Positions 24,509 to 36,036 of a DNA stretch of 64,000 nucleotides are shown here, piece after piece. Source of the DNA: Himantopus leucocephalus (lineage: Eukaryota; Chordata; Aves; Charadriiformes; Recurvirostridae). The notes under the pieces are model-generated. The model did no database searches. It saw only the letters and a list, made by a program, of their open reading frames with translations, and was not told the origin of the DNA. A program made the translations under genes and the position numbers. The DNA lies in assembly GCA_003993805.1 (NCBI GenBank), contig RSEF01000001.1, positions 209,166,519-209,230,518 of the forward strand, written 5' to 3'. How positions within the stretch are numbered: position 1 is the first letter of the stretch; each line of letters starts with the position of its first letter.

Positions 24509-27500
24509 CCCTTTTAAAGTGCAGTAATGTGTCTCTCTCCATTATCTTTGTTGGGAAGGTCAGCTGCTTTCCTGTGTTCCTAGCTAAAACCAAATATTTA
24601 TCTCAGTTACAGTGACATGTCGGTAGCATGAACAGTAATATCCATAGGGATACTTCCTTCCCATATTCTCGTACCTGCACAAACTTAAGGTTAGTTTATC
24701 CCCGGAGCAGGAGGGGATGGGGCTGCGCTCTGCCCATGCGGCAGTGCAACTCCAAGTACACATTTCTTGCCTGGCGCGCCGTTCGTGGCACGCTGACCTT
24801 TCTTTCCTTCCGATAAGTCAGCTTGCAGCCGCAGAGCCAATGTCCAAAGCCCTCCCAACTTTCCATGGCTCAAAAGCCTGTGTGCAGGCTGCCAGGCGAG
24901 ACTGTCAGCATCGCTGGATTTATTGGTTTGTACTGCTTTGTGTCATGATGACCTGACTTGAACAGAGGGTTTGGTTTTAATTTAGTTCTTTTTTCCCCCC
25001 TTGGAAGATGAAAAGGAAAAAAAGTCACATTTTAGGTGTTTTTTATCTTAAAATTTATGAGTTTTTTTTTCAATGAATGCTATTAATTTATTAGATTGAC
25101 GTTATTTGCATGCAGAACCATACTGTAGCTTTTCAGATGCTTGGACAGAAACACGCAGTAAAAGGTGACTGCATGGATGTTAGTAACTAAGTTGAAATTT
25201 AGCTGGCTGTTTACCTTAAAGAGAAAATAATCCTCAGAAAATAATCCTTCAGTGCTGTAGGAACTAATGCAGCAGTTGCATGACTTCAAGTACATGAGCA
25301 GTGCTGCTCCCTTGACGTATTTTTTTGCTCACATTTAGGCATTTGTTTCCTGGGTTGGGCGCAGAGTGCTCTGTACCAGGCATTTACAGAATAGAAAGGA
25401 TATCAAGGAGGGGTAAGCTTTCATTTAATTCTAGCTTGTCACTTAAAAATGGCAACATTTCAGTTTCTCACCAGTGTGAGGTGTGCTCATTGTAAAAATA
25501 CCATCACAAGTCATAGATCATGTTTTTCTGCCCATGAAAGCTAAATTACCCTTTCACCTCTACAGGTACAATAGTTCCACCAATTTAGCATTCAGGCATA
25601 TCAGTGAGGAAGTTCTCACAGTGTCATTTAAGTAGTCTCACTCTATTGCATTTTCCCACAGCTCAGTTTGAATATCCACCAGGCCAGTTTAGTACTGAAA
25701 TCTCTTTTTGCTGGGTTGAGGAAAAAGAAACATATCACTTAGAGGAATCCAGAGCTCTGCATCAGCGAACTCCGCAAGCGCGTAGCGGCAGACAAGGGGC
25801 TAGATTGGATGAGAAGCATCTAGTGGGCGTAATAAATATCTTTGCCATCAAGTCAGAACTAACTGGGCAGACCAGTACAGAGACCTTTGTGTTATACAGG
25901 TGAGACTTTTATGAACATTGCTCATTCCATCTTGGAGGTACAGTTTTCCCATATGCCTATTTTTCATATACTGGATAAAAATAGAGTAATGCTTTGACAC
26001 TTCGTACCCTGTATTGTTGGTTTATGTTCGGTCTGTGGCTCTAATCTGCAATACCTCCAGTCGAGAACAATGTTCTCATCATAGCACTGTTCAAAAAAAC
26101 TGATTTATTCCGGCAGGTCCATTGTGGCTATATGGAGCGTGAATAAGGAAAGCACCAAACAGACGTACACATGGCAGTGTGCATCCAGAAAGGTGTGTAA
26201 GTGCTTTTACTCAGAGTACTTGAAGAAGAAACACCCGGTGATCTGCAATCACTATGCAGTTTTAAAAGTAAATTTTGTTTCAAAGGAGTATACGGTTATA
26301 TTCTATAGTGCCTGGATAAGGCTGATTGTGCACTAAAATTTAATAGGATCTCTAATTAGTTTCTGAAAAAGGGAAGCTGCAAGGAGTCCTATATAATCTT
26401 TGAAAACTGTAAATCCATAAACTTTATGAATTCCCCAGACTGGACACGTATTTAAAAGGCAGTTGATTGCAGCTATTGCCAAACGTACCTAAATGTAAAG
26501 TTAAAGCCATCCCTACGAATGGCAGTGCTTTTCCTGACAGCTGAGGAGCACCGAGCGTGCACAGCCGAAATCCCGTTGGCGGTGATGCGTCTGCAGGCGC
26601 GCATGGGGAAGCACAGGCAGATCCGGGTGCACGATCCCGCCTGTGTCCAACCGGAGCCACTGTGTGTGTGTGAGGACGGCTTAGTGTGTGTCCTTTGTAG
26701 AAATGCGTTTATAAAAATACCGTCATAACTCACTTTACATGCCACCATGAATCGAAAGCACTTTGAGTGGAATGAGTTTTCACCTGTAGCTCAGGAAAAG
26801 TTGGGATGGCAACTTAAACGTTCCATGAAGGAACTGAACCATCAGAGAAGTGGGTGGCCCTCTGTTACAAGGAGGAACCTTCCTTTTGTTAGAAACATTT
26901 GGAGATGTTGTAACTGGAATGTGGTATTGCCCTTGCAAAATAGTGACAGAGACTTCAGTAGAGCAATGCATATGTTCCCAACCGTTTTCCCAGATCCCAG
27001 CAACATTTGTAACGGTAAAATGTGGATTTTGCTGTTCCGCGTGAGCATATTCTTCTGTAAACAAAGTACAACACCTTTGCTAGAAATGATGCACTATTAA
27101 ATGGAAGAAAAGCGACAGGAGTCGGGGTGTGGTGGCCGTGCGTTGGGGTTTATCATGATGGCATTACGCACAACGGATGAGGATATCATCTTTTGGGACT
27201 GTCATCACCGCAGGTGAGGGGCTGGCCAGCCGAGGATGACGGGGCTTTTCACTCCAAAATTTTATGGGAAGTTTTGTATCCCAAAGCTCAGCTCACGATA
27301 CAGTCATGTTGGGCACTGGCTAATTCTCTTCTTACAATAATTTTACAGAAAAGTGTCGGCACTGGGTTTGCTGTCACATGCGGATGGCTACAGCCGGCTG
27401 CCATTTCACGGGGGGGACAGAAACCGCTGTCCTTCCTCAAGCTCCGTAATACAGGTCGTGTGTCCATTTGCTCACAAAGCAAGGTTATACACATCTGGCA

Positions 27501-28090
27501 CTAAAAAACCTCTGAAATTCTGAAAATACTACTTGAGTAAGATTTTCATGTAAAGTACCCTTAAAGCCTTACCTGACGACAGCCATTAATTTTAAGAAAA
27601 ACGACATGAGAGAGAAGAGCAGAGCCCAAGGGTTAAACCTCAGGCCGGCGCCTCTTGCAGTACATGATCTCTTCCAGTTTCTGAATTCACACAGAATTTA
27701 CATCCCAGGTCCCATGTTTGTGAAACGGTTGCTCTCCCCTCCCTCCTCTGCCCTCAACACACTTTTCCCCCCAAGGATTATGTGGATGTGTAATGCACTT
27801 TGTAGAGGCTTTGTAATCCTCGATGGAAAATTCTGTAGAAAGCCAAATATTCCTTAACTTTGAGACACGTTTGGACTGACGTTAGTATTTCTCTGTATTT
27901 AACATTCAAGATCATGATGGACATAATTTACGGTTTGTTACTATTGCTTTTATTTTTTTTAAAAGAGACTTGTATAGGATTTCTGTATTTTCTGGTGAAG
28001 AGGAACTTGCATCTATATATTTGTACATCTGCAATAATGGCTTTCACGTATTTTTGTAAAGGTGTTGTCTGGCTACATTGTGTCACGTCC

Positions 28091-28096
28091 AATAAA
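28091..28096 (+). promoter_or_regulatory. PGR: Candidate distal poly(A) signal of PGR
   Basis: AATAAA at the end of about 350 bases of AT-rich, UTR-like sequence. GC-rich, CpG-containing sequence begins about 80 bases later. The sharp change in composition fits a transcript end, but this is inference. Confidence 0.4.
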
Positions 28097-28740
28097 TTGG
28101 AGATGTGCTAACTTTCTAGTAGTATGAGAAGTGTTTTAGTCCTCAGTTACCACTGGACGGGAAGTAAAGCTACAAACCCGCACCGTGCTGTAACTGGCGG
28201 TGGAGCGGCGGTCGCCAGTCCCAGGCTGGTGGAGCCACTCGTGCTTGCAGTCCTGCGGAGCGGCAGCCGGGAGGCTAATTTTGGTTGGATTACTTTGGCA
28301 GCTCCAGGTGAGAGCCAACACTCGCTGCTCATTTACTGAATTGAAACCCGTATGGGGGGGAGCAGTAGTTTCCATTTTGTTTTCAATTCAAACTCTCTAC
28401 GAGGCTCAAAGAATGGGAGACAACCGTCTTTGGTTTTTACTAATGTGGAAGGTACTGTCAAACTGCTGGTGTATAAAAACATGAAAACACATAAGTTACA
28501 TTCCTGATCCTCCGGCATAAACGCGCACAAAGGAAAACTTTATCAAAAGCCTGACCTGCACTGCGGTAGGCGGCTGTAGCAGCTGCGGGTGCTGCTGTGG
28601 GAGCGGAGGCCGTGGCACACTCCTGCCTCTCTGCAGCGGAAAAGATACACCTGAGTATAGATACAACTGGCACAGCAACCTACACATTGGGTAATGAGTC
28701 ATTTATGTATGTTTCATAGCCGGTTTTGAGAGTGAATTGC

Positions 28741-29230
28741 CCCTAGGCTTTACAGGGGCTGTCCCTGGGCTCACTGCAGTGCCCGTAGCAAGCACTGGAG
28801 TTCGCCGCCGCCAAAAGCGGGCGCTGCCAGATGTGGCTCCCGAGGTGTAGGAGGCAGCGCAGGGCATGGTGGCGTCCACCCCGCCGTCTCCAGTCGCGGG
28901 GGAGAAGTGCACAGAGGGGCCATTGACGTGGGGCCTGGCGCAACCTTTCCTCGGCTGCACCCAGGGAACATCACCTCTGGCTTTTGAGGAACTGACCCCA
29001 GCACTCAGGTGATCCTTTCCTCGTCTTTAACACGTCCCGCTTCCCACCCTGCTGCCGTCTGATGTGGTGTGCAACAGGCAAGGAGGGGGACTCGCACCCC
29101 GGCGAGGCGCAAGGGCGGAAGCAGGAGGTCTGGGCGGCGTGACGTGGTCTCCTTCCACGGGACAGACCGACTCTCTCCCGTCTCGTTCCAAGGGAGCACT
29201 GGTCATTCAGGTCTGGGCGGCGGTTTGGGT
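28741..29230. promoter_or_regulatory. CpG-island-like block
   Basis: By hand count this holds roughly 34 CpG dinucleotides in 490 bases at clearly more than 55% GC, an observed/expected ratio near 0.7 and above the usual island threshold of 0.6. It lies 0.6 kb beyond the candidate PGR transcript end, far from any known promoter of either gene. It could be an orphan island, an enhancer, or the promoter of an unannotated RNA. Confidence 0.5.
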
Positions 29231-32200
29231 GTCACCCCTTGCTAAGGATGCACTGTGGTGTTACTGATAGACAATATGCTCTCAGCGAAGCATTAATGGT
29301 GCCAACAGCGACGATACTTTTCCACATTATTTCCACAGAATACAGTACATCTTGAAAGTGATGTTTCAGTTTCATTTCTGAGTGTCCTCGTTCCCATGAC
29401 TCGACCTCTCAGACGTTATCAGTACTCCATGTGCACATCATGAACGGTTCGACAGGGCTGGGATTCACCACATTGATGATTTTTTTTCCAAATTAATTCA
29501 GTTTTAAAGCATTCCATGCAGTATTAAACAATAGTGGAAGGCATTTGGCAAATACAAAAACATACATGGATTTCTTTAAAGTGGAAGTCCTATTACCAGC
29601 TACCACACAGAAGAAAATAAACAGTTTTTGAGACACTGAAGAACTACAAGGTGTGAAAGTTTAAGACTCTGCTCCTACTTAAATATGCATTCAGTTGAGG
29701 ACACCTGCACGGTACCTTTATTTAGTCCCCAATTATTTACTTATGCAATGATGTTCCTCTGGACTGAGTGGAATGACTTCACGTGTATATATACATGCCA
29801 CGTCCAAATTCAGCCTGAGTGCCTACCTCTGTTGCTCAAAAATGGGTTTGGGTTTTGTTTTTTTAACAGGCACGGTGATGGAAGGGTATAAAGAGTAAAA
29901 TAATGTCACTCATTATTTGAAATGAGCTGTTTAAGCCCTTTGGGGCAGAAGCCTTTGCTTTAAGGTTTCGCTAATAACAGCCTGCCTAAACGAGACGGTT
30001 CTTCCCTGTAACACCTCAGACTCTGTGATGATACACGTGCTGCGGAGCCTGACTCATCTCTGCACAGCACAGGTGAACTTCCCCATAAACATACTAACGA
30101 GTTCATGCAATAATCATCCGCTGCTCACAGGGAAGACCACCCTTCTGTTTTGCCATATCTAAGTGAAAGAAAGAAGCGGTGTCAGAGAACCCGCCATGCA
30201 GTAATTCAGATGAAACCATCATTTCCTTCCGCGTGTGTCAATAACGAAGACGCTGCGGCACTGGAGAAGGTGCCAAACTGAGCCAAGGCTGCGACAGTGC
30301 TACGAGGAGATCCGCTGTCCTAAACCCCCCGTTGTGCTGCGATGGCTTTTGTGTTACCACTGTTTTACCCAAATGTGATGCAGCCCACAGGGGAAGGCTG
30401 ACCCGAACGAGTGCCTGGGACATTGTGAAAAGCAGAGAGCTGTGTTTGTTCCTGCTGCGTTGGGGAGATGATGAGCTGTTTATGAGAGATGGACGCAAAT
30501 AACGTCGTGATAAAGAAACGCCCTTTCTTGCTTTTCCTTCTGGATGCAGCAAAGCTAATTCTGTTAGCTAAAAAACCACAACCACCGTCACCTGAGTTTC
30601 TCATGCTGATGCACTTACAGCTATGTGGACATTTGGCTTCCCAGTTCATTGAGTCAGGAAATGTTTCAAGGGATCACTTAAACAAAGAAGAGAAAAAAAT
30701 TTTAAGGAAAGGCTTCAGTGGTGGCAGAACCTGAACCTCTTTGTACAACTTGGTTCTGCGCCGCTCTGAAGGTAAAATTAATTGTGCATGTTTGTTTTGC
30801 GTTGTCTGAACTACAAGGGGGACAGGGAGGGTGGAGAGAAAGACCCATTCTAAAACAAAGCGGTGTTACAAATCACAGCTGGGTGACACACTCGGGTGGC
30901 AATCCACTGCAGATCTCTCAGGGAAGGGTCTGGGGAGATACCTTATACCGCGCCTGTGACAGAGGAGGTGGGACATGGTGCAGAATGACCATTTTTCCCA
31001 TCCAAGGCAGGCACAATTTGTCACAATTACAGAAAAGAAAAAGTATTTTGCAGGACCAAACAAAAGCATCCCTCAGCCAACAGCAACAGCAGATGCGGGG
31101 GTGGTTTTTCTTTGGTGGATTTTCCCCGCGGATAGGCATCCTGCCTGGTTTGTGGTAATTCAGGACTCACAGCCGTCGCTGCTTTCACAGCCTCCGTTTC
31201 CAGCGCTTTGTGCTCAGCTTCCCAGCCCAGGCACACTGAAACCCTAATCTTCCTTATCTTCTTGTGAGGTCCTTGCAAACAGCATTTCTTTCATTCTAGG
31301 AACCAGTTGTATCCTGTACGCCAGTTAATTTATTTGGAGGAACACCGTATAGATTGAACAAGCTCAGGTTTCTTATCTGTCTTCCGCCCGGGTTTGTGAA
31401 TTGTCCTCTGAAAGGTTTCTCATGGCGCTCCCCACCGCGCAGCAAGATCTAGCTCACCCGTTTACCGACTATGCCGACATCTCCCTACCAATGCCACGAG
31501 CATGTGGTCACGTCTGGACTACGGAGCCCCCAGATGAGCTTGGTTGGAGCCCGTGGCTCCTGCTCCAAACCATGCTGTGCTGGGACACGCTGCACGCCCC
31601 CCATCCACCCCCCCCCGAGCCCCCCAAGGGGTGAGCCCAGCACCCTCCTCAGCCCCCGCCTGCTGCTGGGGACGGAGCTCGTGGCCGTCAGGGCGTGAAT
31701 CGCCGTTTCAAAGCTCATTTTGGAAACACCCGCAATCCGGGTGAGCCGCATGTTTCCCTTTGAATGCGTTTTTTTTTCTCTGAAGACAAAAGCAATGACC
31801 ATCAACAAAAATAAATCGCTGATGTTTTTCAATCAGACGGGACTCTAATCCCTTCTAAGGGCACCCGAGAGCCATTAACAGTAATTTTAAATGAAATACC
31901 CCCGTGCTAAGTCTAACTAATCAGCTCCTCAATTATACTGGCAGAAAGATGTATTCCAATTACCAAAGTACTTTCAAGTGAATTAAGACTCCTTTCTGTA
32001 CCGGCTGTGGCGGTCACTCGATGTTCCCATGAATCCCTGCATGTTTACATTAAAAAAGCACACCATGATCTTTGGCAAAGGCACTTGCTCTCGGCTAGTT
32101 CAGCTTGGGAGCTTGTTGCCATAAATACAATAGAAAAGCAGCCAACCGTTGCAAAAGAAGCCAAGAATATCTTACAATACTTTCTTTCCGTATCGGTGAT

Positions 32201-32439
32201 TAATCCAAATTACACAGGAAAAGCTTTATAAATGTCAAATAGCATTTTAAAAGACAAAAGTGCAAATACCTTTTTTACCATATTTAATAAGCATAGTGTT
32301 GGTGTTAGAGAGGCAGGCAGGCTTTGACGGATGGAATCATGCCCAGTTCACGAGAACACGTTCCCGACTGGGACCTGAACTGACTGCAGCCTGCTCAGCC
32401 TACACCTGTGCCGGTCCCTTGGATCACTGAGATTTCTCC

Positions 32440-32575
32440 TCTTCGGGAGTGTGGGGGGCCTTCGGCTCCGCGGGAAGCACGGCCAGCGTGGCTGCGGACC
32501 GCGCTCGCATCCTGCTGCCCCTCAGCCGAGCGCTGCAGGGGCTCCGCACCACCACGGCTCGCTCCAGCACCTGTT
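32440..32575. promoter_or_regulatory. Short CpG-dense block next to an assembly gap
   Basis: About 15 CpGs in about 135 bases of GC-rich sequence, dropping to AT-rich sequence on the right before the gap at 32706. It is too short to meet island length rules. Confidence 0.3.
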
Positions 32576-32681
32576 TTATACCATAACTATTCCACAAGTC
32601 AACTGCTCTATAGTCCACGTCGTAGGCTTATCAAGCAATGAAGCCTGCAGACCAGGAGATCCGCTTTTCCAAACAGACGAG

Positions 32682-32705
32682 AATCATAGAATCATAGAAT
32701 GGTTT
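32682..32705 (-). mobile_element. CR1 3' tail running into assembly gap
   Basis: AATCATAGAATCATAGAATG followed by GTTT and then Ns. Reversed, this is the CR1 terminal AACCATTCTATGATTCTATG, so a minus-oriented CR1 enters the gap. Confidence 0.8.
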
Positions 32706-32805
32706 NNNNNNNNNNNNNNNNNNNNNNNNNNNNNNNNNNNNNNNNNNNNNNNNNNNNNNNNNNNNNNNNNNNNNNNNNNNNNNNNNNNNNNNNNNNNNNN
32801 NNNNN
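32706..32805. other. Assembly gap, 100 Ns
   Basis: A run of exactly 100 N, the conventional placeholder for a gap of unknown size. The left flank is a CR1 tail. Confidence 0.98.
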
Positions 32806-34140
32806 AGTGTCTCACCCCCGGGAGTTTTCAATTCAGTGATAATAGAGGAACACTGAGTTAGTTTAACAGGAATTTATGTCTTTTTACATTTAAATGCTCA
32901 CTGAAATGTGAAAATATAGCAAGCCAGAACACTTGTTTCCCGGAAATAGAGAAAAATCTTAATTATTCCATGATGCCACAGAAAATGGCCCTATAGACCC
33001 TCAGAAAATGAGGGATGAGATCTATTTTAGGGCTTAGTCTAGACCCCAAACCAGTCTGTGTTCACTCCTGCAGACTAGACGATCTGAAAGCCAAGGAGCC
33101 TGCATCCCCACGGGGAAGGGCAGAAAGGTCTAACAGAAAAAAAACAAATTTTTTTTCAGAGTTTTAACATAAAACCTGTGATGAGCTGTCATTTTTGATG
33201 AACTATCAAAACGCACATACGCTTCATTTCCCCTCACACCAACTCACCATGCAGAGCTGAGCATCCGTGGCAGCTCTTCCCACGCATGATTTCATGGTCC
33301 TCAGCAGGATCAGAGGTGAATGAAGCCTCAAGTGCCAGTCCCAGCCCGAGCGCCACACACCGGTACGGGTGCCGGCTGAGAGCTGCGCCCCCAGCCTGCC
33401 GGGCACAAGGCAGCAGTGGGGCAGGTCCGGCATCTCCTGGTGCCCACACTCAGCCGCGCTGCTGCCCTTGGATGTACCTCCTTTCCCAAAGTCCCTGTGG
33501 TGCTGGGGAGCGTTTCAGGGAATGAGCGGCGACAGGGTCAGTCCCAGATGTTTCCTCTGGGCAACAGCTTAGGTCATAATTGTTACACCCCACCTTGGGA
33601 GTAGTTCAGTAAGCTTTAAGTGGAGGCAGTAAGGTACAGCTCAGCTCCACACCCCCTCTCCTCCTCAGGTTTTTCCAGCAGAGCTAACGCAGCCTCAAGC
33701 GGCTTCGCCAGCCCGACTGTGTCCCTCGGTCCCTGCAAGCGGAGTCTTCCCTTCTCCCGGCCCCGTACCGCGTGGGATGCGAGGACCTCAGCAAGGCGCA
33801 GGTCGTCTTTGGTGGCCACAGGCTGCAGGTGATTTTTTGATTCCCGGAAGCAGACTCCGTATCTCTAAAATCGTCACGCGGGGAGAGCTGTGAAGTGTAC
33901 GCTTCACTTAGGAGTAGCTGTCAAAAAGCAACGCAGGGGAAGGGCTGTTTCTCCACCTGGTCCGTGTTGTTTTGCTTCTCCATCCAACTCATTTTTTCTT
34001 CCTGGCCACCGTATCTATGTTTTGTTTTCACTTATATCTGATGTCCCCCAGAGCAGTCGCAGGTGTAGCGCCTGGGGGAGAGGCAGACGTGCCCGGGGTG
34101 AGGCCGGCAGCCCGGGGAGGCTCAGGCAAGCCCGGGGCTT

Positions 34141-34204
34141 GCCAGCAGGAGAGGAGGCCAGCAGGAGAGGAGGCCAGCGGGAGAGGAGGCTGGCAGGAGC
34201 CAGC
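34141..34204. repeat. Minisatellite, 16-base unit, about four copies
   Basis: GCCAGCAGGAGAGGAG occurs twice exactly (34141-34172), then once with one change (34173-34188), then decays. Confidence 0.9.
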
Positions 34205-34943
34205 AGCCCAGGGCAGGCAGCAGGACCCATCTTCCCTGGGTCTGATGCAGCAGTTTTCTGCACTATCCAAGCCTAACCCCACAGCGAACAGGGAAAGAGT
34301 TTATCAGCTGGCTGGTTTAATCTTCTTTGTTTAAAAAATGTAGTTATTTTTAGTTAATATCATAATAAAGCCTGATGGTTTCAGGCCTCTTGGGTTTCTG
34401 GAGTCCCTTCAGGAGAAAGGTGCGGCAGGCACAGCTCCCCTTGCCTCGGGCGCACTCAGCCATGGAAAAACGTTAGGAAAGGGACGCAAGGAAACTTGCA
34501 GAAACCACCGCACTAACACTACTGCCCTCGCAGGCAGTGCTGTTGGAATCAGGTCACCAGCCCCCTCTCCCATGAGCCACCCAGCTGCTAATTTTCAGAG
34601 AGAAAGACCTCATCAATGAGGTTTTGATATACCAGGGTTGTGCTCCTTGTTACCTAACATGCAAAATTGTCATTTTCTTTTCCTCAAAAGCCACATCTTT
34701 GGAGACTTCCACGTGACCAGGACAGCAGGTGACATACTACTGCCCAGCATTCATACACACGCCCATCGCTCGACGTTAGGAGCAATGTCCTCTACTCGAA
34801 GCATCCTCATGGGTGAAACTTCATTGGAAAATACAGGTATGGACAGTAGTCACATAAAAGTATTATTACCTGGAAAAAAGAAAAGGCTGAACCAGAGCTC
34901 AAATTTAAAAATAATAAAGAAACCAGTTTGTGTAGAAAGGCTT

Positions 34944-34949
34944 TTTATT
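34944..34949 (-). promoter_or_regulatory. ARHGAP42: Candidate poly(A) signal of ARHGAP42
   Basis: AATAAA on the minus strand, at the left edge of the UTR-like sequence. Another minus-strand AATAAA lies at 35131-35136. Confidence 0.4.
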
Positions 34950-35334
34950 TTGAAAAACGCTTTTTCAAATTTTTGAAATACAGTGTAAAGTACAACATAG
35001 AATTATGTCTGCAAGTCAGCTTACGCATGTCATGCCAGTTATTTACACGTAGATATATACAGAGTGCAGATAATTATTGAAACCACACTACAAAATAAAC
35101 AGAGAGTTCAATAAGATAATTTAGTAGGACTTTATTAAATATATATAGTTATTGATTGTATATACTTTCCTATTAAAATACCATATAGTATCTAAAGTAG
35201 CCCCTATAAATTCTAATACCTCCAAAATTGTCATAAATATGATTGAAAATTGAAACTATCCATGTGCCCTGTTCAGCAGCTTTGCCCATTGCTATAACAG
35301 AAACTCCTGTAGTGCTGAAATCACGGTGCTATGT

Positions 35335-36036
35335 TTAGTGCCAGAACTTTAATAATTCCCAATAAAACACTTGCAAAAAGCTCAGATGCAGAATAGCTTT
35401 CAGCTGAGACATCCAAGGGTTGAAGCACCATTCCCTATACTTAAAATAACAAGGATAATCCAATGCTTTATTAAATACTGCCACATACAGGACAAGAAAA
35501 ACAACGCTATGATCGTCAGTGACTGAATTACGACATTGAATTAGTAGCTGTTTGGATACCAAGCGTCTTATTAAAACAAAACAAAGCAAACTCCCAAAGC
35601 CCATGCAAAATCTTATCCAAAAAAAGAGACCTCCCAACTTGTACTGCAACAGCCTGATCAACAGTCTGACTTTTGCACGAGCAGTAACTGGAAGGGCCGC
35701 GGCAGCAGCGGCTGTCAGGGCTGTAGGACCACAAAAAAACAAGAATGAACTTTGCCTACAGCTTGACCTCTGGTAATTGAATGATTCATATAGGGCACTC
35801 TGCTGAAAGAAAGGATAATGCCAAGCTGTATCATATGTTACCCCATCAACAGAATATTCTGTTTGCTTTCTGGGGGCTTCTGGCCGGCAAACCCCCACTA
35901 TAAATAGCCAAAGGTCTGTCTTTGACTTCACTAGAGCTTTGCGAGTTTCCATCAGTGGAGAAGGTCCACCCCAGTCCGGAGGATGCGCTCCCCTACTGGG
36001 ATTTCTCTTCTTGCTACTCAATCCAAAATTGCACAA
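35335..36036 (-). CDS. Hypothetical 233-residue open frame inside ARHGAP42 3' UTR
   Basis: An uninterrupted ATG-to-stop frame of 702 bases in AT-rich DNA, the longest open frame in the window. The predicted product starts MCNFGLSSKK, has an Ala run near residues 109-114, hydrophobic segments near 135-156, 177-188 and 213-229, and ends KFWH. I do not recognise the family. Its position and strand are those of human TMEM133, a small predicted membrane protein next to ARHGAP42, but I cannot confirm homology by eye. It may equally be a chance frame in UTR sequence. Confidence 0.3.
   Translation of the reverse strand: MCNFGLSSKKRNPSRGAHPPDWGGPSPLMETRKALVKSKTDLWLFIVGVCRPEAPRKQTEYSVDGVTYDTAWHYPFFQQSALYESFNYQRSSCRQSSFLFFCGPTALTAAAAAALPVTARAKVRLLIRLLQYKLGGLFFWIRFCMGFGSLLCFVLIRRLVSKQLLIQCRNSVTDDHSVVFLVLYVAVFNKALDYPCYFKYREWCFNPWMSQLKAILHLSFLQVFYWELLKFWH

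Larger units (their letters stand above)
20667..28110 (+). other. PGR: Probable PGR 3' UTR (right end uncertain)
   Basis: The stop codon is followed by AT-rich sequence with no further recognisable exon. Candidate AATAAA signals lie at 21098, 22523, 22708, 23517, 24320, 25831 and 28091. Human PGR is known to have a very long 3' UTR (several kb), so use of the distal site at 28091 would be in character, while 21098 would give a short 433-base UTR. The stretch includes a GC-rich island-like piece around 23980-24110 and another around 26520-26660. Small open frames here (for example 26747-27100) show no recognisable family. The true end cannot be fixed from sequence alone. Confidence 0.45.
28111..34920. 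other. Intergenic region between convergent PGR and ARHGAP42
   Basis: No exon of a known gene was recognised on either strand. The region is clearly richer in GC and CpG than the flanking introns, in blocks around 28200-28310, 28741-29230, 31400-31700, 32440-32575 and 33300-34260. Its many overlapping short open frames are what GC-rich DNA gives by chance. The limits depend on the uncertain UTR ends. Confidence 0.5.

Noticed and set aside
26519..27100. Overlapping small frames in a GC-rich piece right of PGR
   Set aside because: Frames are open on both strands at once, without a recognisable family or splice structure. Probably untranslated 3' UTR.
30718..31158. 146-codon plus-strand open frame between the genes
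   Set aside because: It lies in GC-richer sequence with overlapping frames on both strands, no recognisable domain and low-complexity Q and G runs. It looks like a chance frame.
32451..32861. 136-codon open frame
   Set aside because: It only exists because it runs through 100 Ns of the assembly gap.
35690..35725. GCC/GCG-rich stretch suggesting a polyalanine tract
   Set aside because: It is short and imperfect and only matters if the 233-codon frame is real.
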